Below, in pieces: positions 59,520 through 64,000 of a DNA stretch of 64,000 nucleotides. A model generated the notes under the pieces. The model saw only the letters and a program-made list of their open reading frames with translations. It was not told where the DNA came from and made no database searches. The position numbers and the translations under genes are program-made. Position 1 is the first letter of the stretch. Each line of letters opens with the position of its first letter. The DNA comes from Strigamia acuminata (taxonomy: Eukaryota; Arthropoda; Chilopoda; Geophilomorpha; Linotaeniidae), in the NCBI GenBank assembly GCA_949358305.1, contig OX442314.1:56925369-56989368 (forward strand), in the 5' to 3' direction.

Positions 59520-62037
59520 TCAAACTTCCGTGTACGGAATGGGATTCGGAGGTTTCCCATTGCCCAATTTCGGAACGATTACAAACCCACGGTTAAGTGG
59601 CACGTTCCCAGCTTCACCCACAAATACTGCAGCAACGTCCGTTTCAGCAGCGGCATTGTGCGTGTGCATATTTGTCGTACAGTCAATGTGAATTTTCATA
59701 AACACGTCACTAATGGCATCTTCTCCGCCACCTGCTTTTGCCCTTTCGTCCGCCTTCACATCACGCATTTGGCGATAAGCCTTCTCAAAAGGATTGATCT
59801 GGCGAATTATCGTGTCCAATTCATTCATAATCTGACGACGGCATTTGCTATTTGAAACTTGTTTTATGCGAAACTGCAAAGCGTCAGCTGCATCGTAAAT
59901 ATACAGTTGCGCGAACGCCGACGTGCAGTCCTTTAAGGGGTTCAGTACCGACGCGGCGTGATAAATCTGGCCATGGATCTTGTAACAGTAAGGGTCGGGT
60001 TATAGCTCTGCTCTGGCCGCAACCATGGACGCAAACGAAAGGGCACTGTTGTAGCTCCGAATCCACTCGCGAAAGTGCAGAGACTTCTCGTACTTTTTCT
60101 GCACAGTTCGTGTGTTTGTTCGCAACAATTGGTCATCAACCGGTAGCGCTGCAACACGATTTGCTTCTTGTTGAGAATTTATTTGCTTTTGCAACCATCT
60201 CTCATCGTTTCCAAGCAGGGCATGCTTTTTTTCTCTCCGCAAAGCATCTTTTATTTGAAGTTTGGCCCGTGATTCAGGAGACAATTGAGCACGTGGTATG
60301 TTTTACGTTTAGGTTTAGTTTTTAATACAGGTGGAGGTGCATTTTCCATTTGTTGTAATTCACATACAGGACGTGTATACTCAATTTCTTGCAATTCATG
60401 CACAAGACTTTCATTAGGAATGACAACAGTGACAACTTTTGATTGTTGTGTTTAAGATTTTCGTACGACGTGGATATAATCAAGTGAGAATTCCAGCTTT
60501 TCGCCTGTTACTCGTTTACAGACACTAACGAATTCATCAAGCATATCTCATTCAATTATGCAAGCTCGACCACGAATGAGAATGGGCAAGGTAGTATTTT
60601 TCATCAATCCACATGACAGCCAAGCATTTCGAATTAGCGATCAGAATTCCAGAGCTGTGGTTCGCAAAAAGTGTATTAAGAGCTTGTGTTAGTGTTTGTC
60701 CAAATAAATTTGTGACTTTATCATCACCCAGCACACCATATAAGCTATTTTTGAAATGTAGGTACCTGGTATCACTCAGTCAGTAAACGTGGTATCACTG
60801 GTGGTCGATGTCGCAGCGACCGTAATTGGACTTTAAAAATACATACGAGCATCGACACTACAGAGTAGCCAGATGATTTAAACCACATCACCACTTCATT
60901 TTTGAAATCATAATCGATGGAAAAATAATTATCAAAAGCAGAAACGTCGTCACAGATCAACGTCGAAGTTCTCTACATTCAAATGACTACTTGGTGGAAT
61001 AAAAACCCCTTTCTTTTGAGATGACGTGCGAATCGTTTCATACAATTCATCACCAGCTAAAAGTATGTCATTGTAGACTTTCTCATTCCATTGGGAAGGT
61101 CGGATCATTTCAGCTTTAATGATAGCAGACAATGCCATGGAAGCGCACTGTTTATTGAGATACGTTCGATTGAATACAGCACCATTGCCTTGATGAGAAG
61201 AGGCTTGAATCAAGCGAGAAATGTTCTTCTCATTAAGTGGAGCATACGCCGAAACAACTGGCTCGTCAACACAGAGCGAATTGTTAGCAACAAAAACGAC
61301 TTGTTGCATTACACCTTTGGCAGGTTGTTTGGAATGCACCACTGTACGTACAGGTGCCGGCTTAACTCGTTTATTGACGTTAGAAACCGCCTGATAGGCT
61401 GGTTCGGGATTAATCTCGGCAGATGTACGTTTTTTCTTATTAATTGTTTCTTGTGGCAACAATTGGTCCACCACAGGCAACGGAAATAGCACAGTATTAA
61501 TATCATTTCGTAAAGCAGCATGAGTGGGAGAAAAAGCATTTATTTGTTTAGAATTATTTGCTACAAAATCTTGGTGCGGAGCAGCAAAAACGACATTGGC
61601 AGGTCGTTCATAAACAGGCACTTGAGTTTTTTCAACGGGCACAAGAGTTTTTTCAACCGCAGTTTCCTGGCGAAGCAATGGAGTGTCCCCTCTTGGGGCA
61701 TTGCAGGTTTAACAACCACAGTTCCCAGGCGAAGCAATGAAGTCCCCGCTTGGGGCATTGCCTTTCGCGTGAGCAGGAGGGACTTCCCGTTGACGGGACC
61801 TACAACTGCTTTGTTCGCTATTCGTTTTGCCGGGGGCGCATTTTCTTCGGCATTCGGTGCAATTCGTTTGGCCGGCGACGCATTTCCTTCGGCGATTACG
61901 TCGATAAGCGCGGCGTCAGTTGCCTTAGCAGCTGCCTTCTTAGCTCTCGATTTTGCGCTACTTTCCCGTTGTTTCCTGCGTCGTTCATTGCACTGTTGGG
62001 TAGATTCACCCGGTTTCGGGCTAGCCTTTTTGGGCAT
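59520..62037 (-). pseudogene. Helitron Rep/helicase N-terminal region with Cys-peptidase-like segment, broken
   Basis: An ATG at 62037 starts a basic N-terminal segment (ESTQQCNERRRKQRESSAKS). Frames then shift near 61680, 60955 and 60740. The middle part (NKQCASMALSAIIKAEM; ILLAGDELY; SGILIANSKCLAVMWIDEKYYLA) resembles the OTU/C76-like peptidase-type segment seen upstream of Helitron Rep in some animals. From 60284 the Helitron_like_N domain is clear (YNSALSFASM, KIHGQIYHAASVLNPL, AQLYIYDAADAL, NPFEKAYRQM, DVAAVFVGEAG) but has one in-frame TAA at about 60001. The Rep catalytic motifs and the helicase are missing beyond 59520. Helitrons move by rolling-circle transposition; this copy is dead. 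Confidence 0.8.
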
Positions 62038-62114
62038 TGTATCTTTGAAAAATAAGACAAAGGAATATTAGTAATATATTTAGTTAAAAAATGTTCTTAC
62101 TTCAATTTTAATGA

Positions 62115-62660
62115 ATTCCGTCTAAGTGGCCTTGTCGACTAAACGGCGTCGACTAAACGGCGTCGACTAAGTGAAAAGTGTAATGATGAAACATGTAAAT
62201 TTGGGAATCCGACTAATCGTAGGGCCTAGGTCGTAGGGCGTAGGGCCCCAGTCGCCAACTAACCTAACCTAACCTAGCCTAGCCTAGCCTAACTTGACCT
62301 AACCTGACCAAACCTAACCTGACCAAACCTAACCTGACCAAACCTAATCTGACCAAACCTAACCTGACCAAACCTAATCTAACCTCACCTAACCTAACAT
62401 AAGCCAGGAAAATGGGGCCCTACGTCCTACGTCCTAAGACTTAGGCCCTACGATTAGCCGGACCCCACATCTGCTTATATACATCGTCGACTAAACGTGC
62501 GTCGATTAGATGTACCGTCGACTAAACGTAACCTTTAAGTTAGTCGACTAGCCGACCTAAAAAATTTTGTTGACAAAACGATTGTCGACTAAACGACTAG
62601 TCGACAAAATGATCGCTTTATGCGACTTGTCGACTAAACTACCGTCGACTAAACGATCTG
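62115..62660. repeat. Fold-back repeat: GTCGACTAAACG units around a (CCTAA)-like array
   Basis: Eleven or so copies of GTCGACTAAACG or close variants flank the centre (62133, 62148, 62163; then 62485, 62517, 62584, 62629, 62643 and diverged ones). Inside them is an inverted repeat of about 40 bp (left arm at 62208-62250, with aatcgtagggcctaggtcg; right arm at 62413-62457, with cttaggccctacgatt). The centre, 62258-62400, is CCTAA pentamers decaying into a cctgaccaaa repeat. I see no coding sequence. Confidence 0.85.
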
Positions 62661-62744
62661 ACCCGGAGCAAAGAACTTTTTGCGACGTCGTCGCTTCGGT
62701 TTTCTTCGTCGTAGCGCTGGAAGAAGCAGTTGGTGGCAGCTGAG

Positions 62745-63680
62745 AGCGTACGAAATTGTAACAGGCATCACACTTAGCCAGTAAAACAATTGAAAAGAAA
62801 CCCTAGAAAGAAATTAGTTTAATTGAATTCTATAATGTATCAAGATATTATAGTTTAAACTACCTTATAATTATAGAAGTTACTACCACTATTGCTTGGT
62901 GCTTTAATAGCAAAATGCTTGCCATCTATAGCACCTACACAATTGGGAAATTGCCACAATAACTCAAACTCTTTAGCAATTGTCTCCTATTTTTCTGTCG
63001 TAGGTTGTTGTAGGACCAATTGCTGAAGAGGATCATAAATTGCTCTTGTTGTGCTGTTTATGAGTTGACACACAGTACTCCTTCCCAATCGATAATTTGC
63101 TACTGACTTTTGGGCATCTCTGCTCACTAAAAAACTAAATAAATCATTAATTAACAACCTAATAAAAAATATAATTAATTTTTTTTCACTATAACGTAAA
63201 CTGAAGTCTTTCAGCTGACAATTTTCTGAAATATGCAAATTTGGTCCAACCAGTGATAATAAATCCTCAAATGTTGCAGGGGTCATCCTAAATGTCTGAA
63301 AATAATACTCAGGATCTTCTCTAATCATATCAAGAACCCAAAAAAAAAGAATAAAGTTTACATAATCGGAATTTTTTATAATACAATTATGTATTGAACA
63401 TTATACAGCGTGAGAATAAACACTTAGGTCGTGAAAACGATTAATTTCGAAGTTAAAACAATTATTTTCACGAGTATTTTCAAGTCAAAACAATAGAACT
63501 TACCGCTAAAGAAAAATCCCCTGTTGTTGATCTGGATTGCAAAAAAGGCCTAATCCAATATCTTCTACTTTCTTGTTGCATATTCCTCATTGCTTCCTGA
63601 ATTTCTTCTATAATGTTTAACTTAATTGCGTTAATAATGCAATTAAACAATTTTCGTTTTTGTGCTGCTGAAAGTGGCAT
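62745..63680 (-). pseudogene. PIF/Harbinger transposase gene (HARBI1-like), with in-frame stop
   Basis: Exon 1 (ATG 63680 to donor GTAAGT at 63503) encodes 59 residues ending WIRPFLQSRSTTGDFSLA, the Harbinger N-terminal block. A second open part from about 63337 reads REDPEYYFQTFRMTPATFED and, after an AT-rich interruption, DAQKSVANYRLGRSTVCQLI. A single in-frame TAG at 62987-62989 separates this from [20 protein letters not shown], the first catalytic Asp block. A 61-bp GT-AG intron (62803-62863) leads in phase to GFFSIVLLAKCDACYNFV. The C-terminal part with the remaining catalytic residues is replaced by the repeat at 62115-62660. Harbinger transposases cut DNA at 3-bp TWA-type targets with a Myb-like partner, which is not seen here. 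Confidence 0.8.
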
Positions 63681-64000
63681 TGTCAAATAGCATGGGAATC
63701 AAAAAATGTGGTTGACGCGCGTGGTTGACATGCGCTGCAAAGCCTCGCGAATCCTAGGTGCGTCTACAGCTATACGTGTCAGCCTTGATGCGCGCATCTA
63801 GACGCGCACATGTGAACTTAGCTTAAAAATGACGAGCTAGTCGCGGTGGATTGCACTGTATCAACAGATGAAGCAACGTTCGTAACAATCGCGGCATTGG
63901 GAAGTGTAGCTTGTGGTGCGCCGTGGGTAGCACCCGTCAGTGGACCAGTGGCTGCCAATAAACGACTCGCCGCTGTCATGTTTGTGATGATTACAAATCA
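63681..64000 (-). other. Window edge: small open frame of unknown meaning
   Basis: A minus-strand ATG at 63979 opens 53 codons to a stop at 63818, Ala/Thr/Ser-rich, with no family motif. It could be a first exon or chance. The DNA upstream of the Harbinger start is G/C-richer (tgcgcgcatctagacgcgc). Confidence 0.3.

Noticed and set aside
62258-62400. True telomere or chromosome end
   Set aside because: The CCTAA units are few and degenerate and lie between coding relics on both sides, so this is interstitial.

Overview
The window is nuclear DNA of an arthropod, most likely an insect. The reasons are an exon-junction-complex gene (Y14/tsunagi type) with a 67-bp intron, an intracellular-type serpin with a 70-bp intron, AT-rich intergenic DNA, a degenerate (CCTAA)n array resembling the arthropod TTAGG telomere repeat, and a dense load of Ty3/gypsy, BEL/Pao, copia, Helitron, PIF/Harbinger and hAT-like elements. 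I cannot name the species. Most of the sequence is mobile DNA and host genes are a small minority.

Layout. (1) 1-15331: a large Ty3/gypsy element on the minus strand (element 1) with LTRs of about 1.69 kb (the left one is cut by the window edge), a tRNA-Gln-type primer site, gag, pol reached through an A AAA AAC -1 frameshift site, and a third non-envelope ORF with three CxxC pairs. (2) 15332-24586: a serpin gene. It has a duplicated first-exon region, an exon split by a second gypsy-type element (element 2, 16291-23923, plus strand) with a CCCT target duplication, and a frameshift near its 3' end. Element 2 has gag but no pol. It shares the primer site, gag homology and LTR 3' end with element 1, so it looks like a non-autonomous partner. 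(3) 24700-39684: a 15-kb gypsy-type element on the plus strand (element 3) with 956-bp LTRs, an ATAG target duplication, a 1309-residue coiled-coil gag, the same A AAA AAC frameshift signal, pol, and a 1.1-kb-codon third ORF that appears to be spliced. (4) 39878-40445: the Y14/RBM8A gene, starting 193 bp after element 3. (5) 41215-42830: a BTB-BACK (kelch-like) gene with a frameshift. (6) 43051-47648: gene and transposon debris: C2H2 zinc-finger fragments, a BEL/Pao gag remnant with a hAT-type MITE inside it, a cyclin-T-like fragment, a roughly 200-bp tandem repeat, an old gypsy gag/protease remnant and a PHD-finger fragment. (7) 49571-52409: a copia gag remnant, an ORF built on an 18-bp minisatellite, and a BEN-domain exon. 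(8) 53197-58720: a Ulp1-like protease/PHD ORF cut by a tandem array of internally deleted BEL/Pao copies with tRNA-Phe primer sites. (9) 58759-63680: a zinc-finger ORF, two PIF/Harbinger transposase relics, a broken Helitron ORF and a fold-back repeat made of GTCGACTAAACG units.

How the parts relate. Elements 1 and 3 are autonomous-looking and young (LTR copies identical or nearly so in what I compared). Both place an unusual third ORF after pol, and in both cases splice signals put that ORF in frame with an upstream start codon. Elements 1 and 3 end about 220 and 190 bp upstream of host start codons, and element 2 lies inside a coding exon, so recent insertions have rearranged the local genes.
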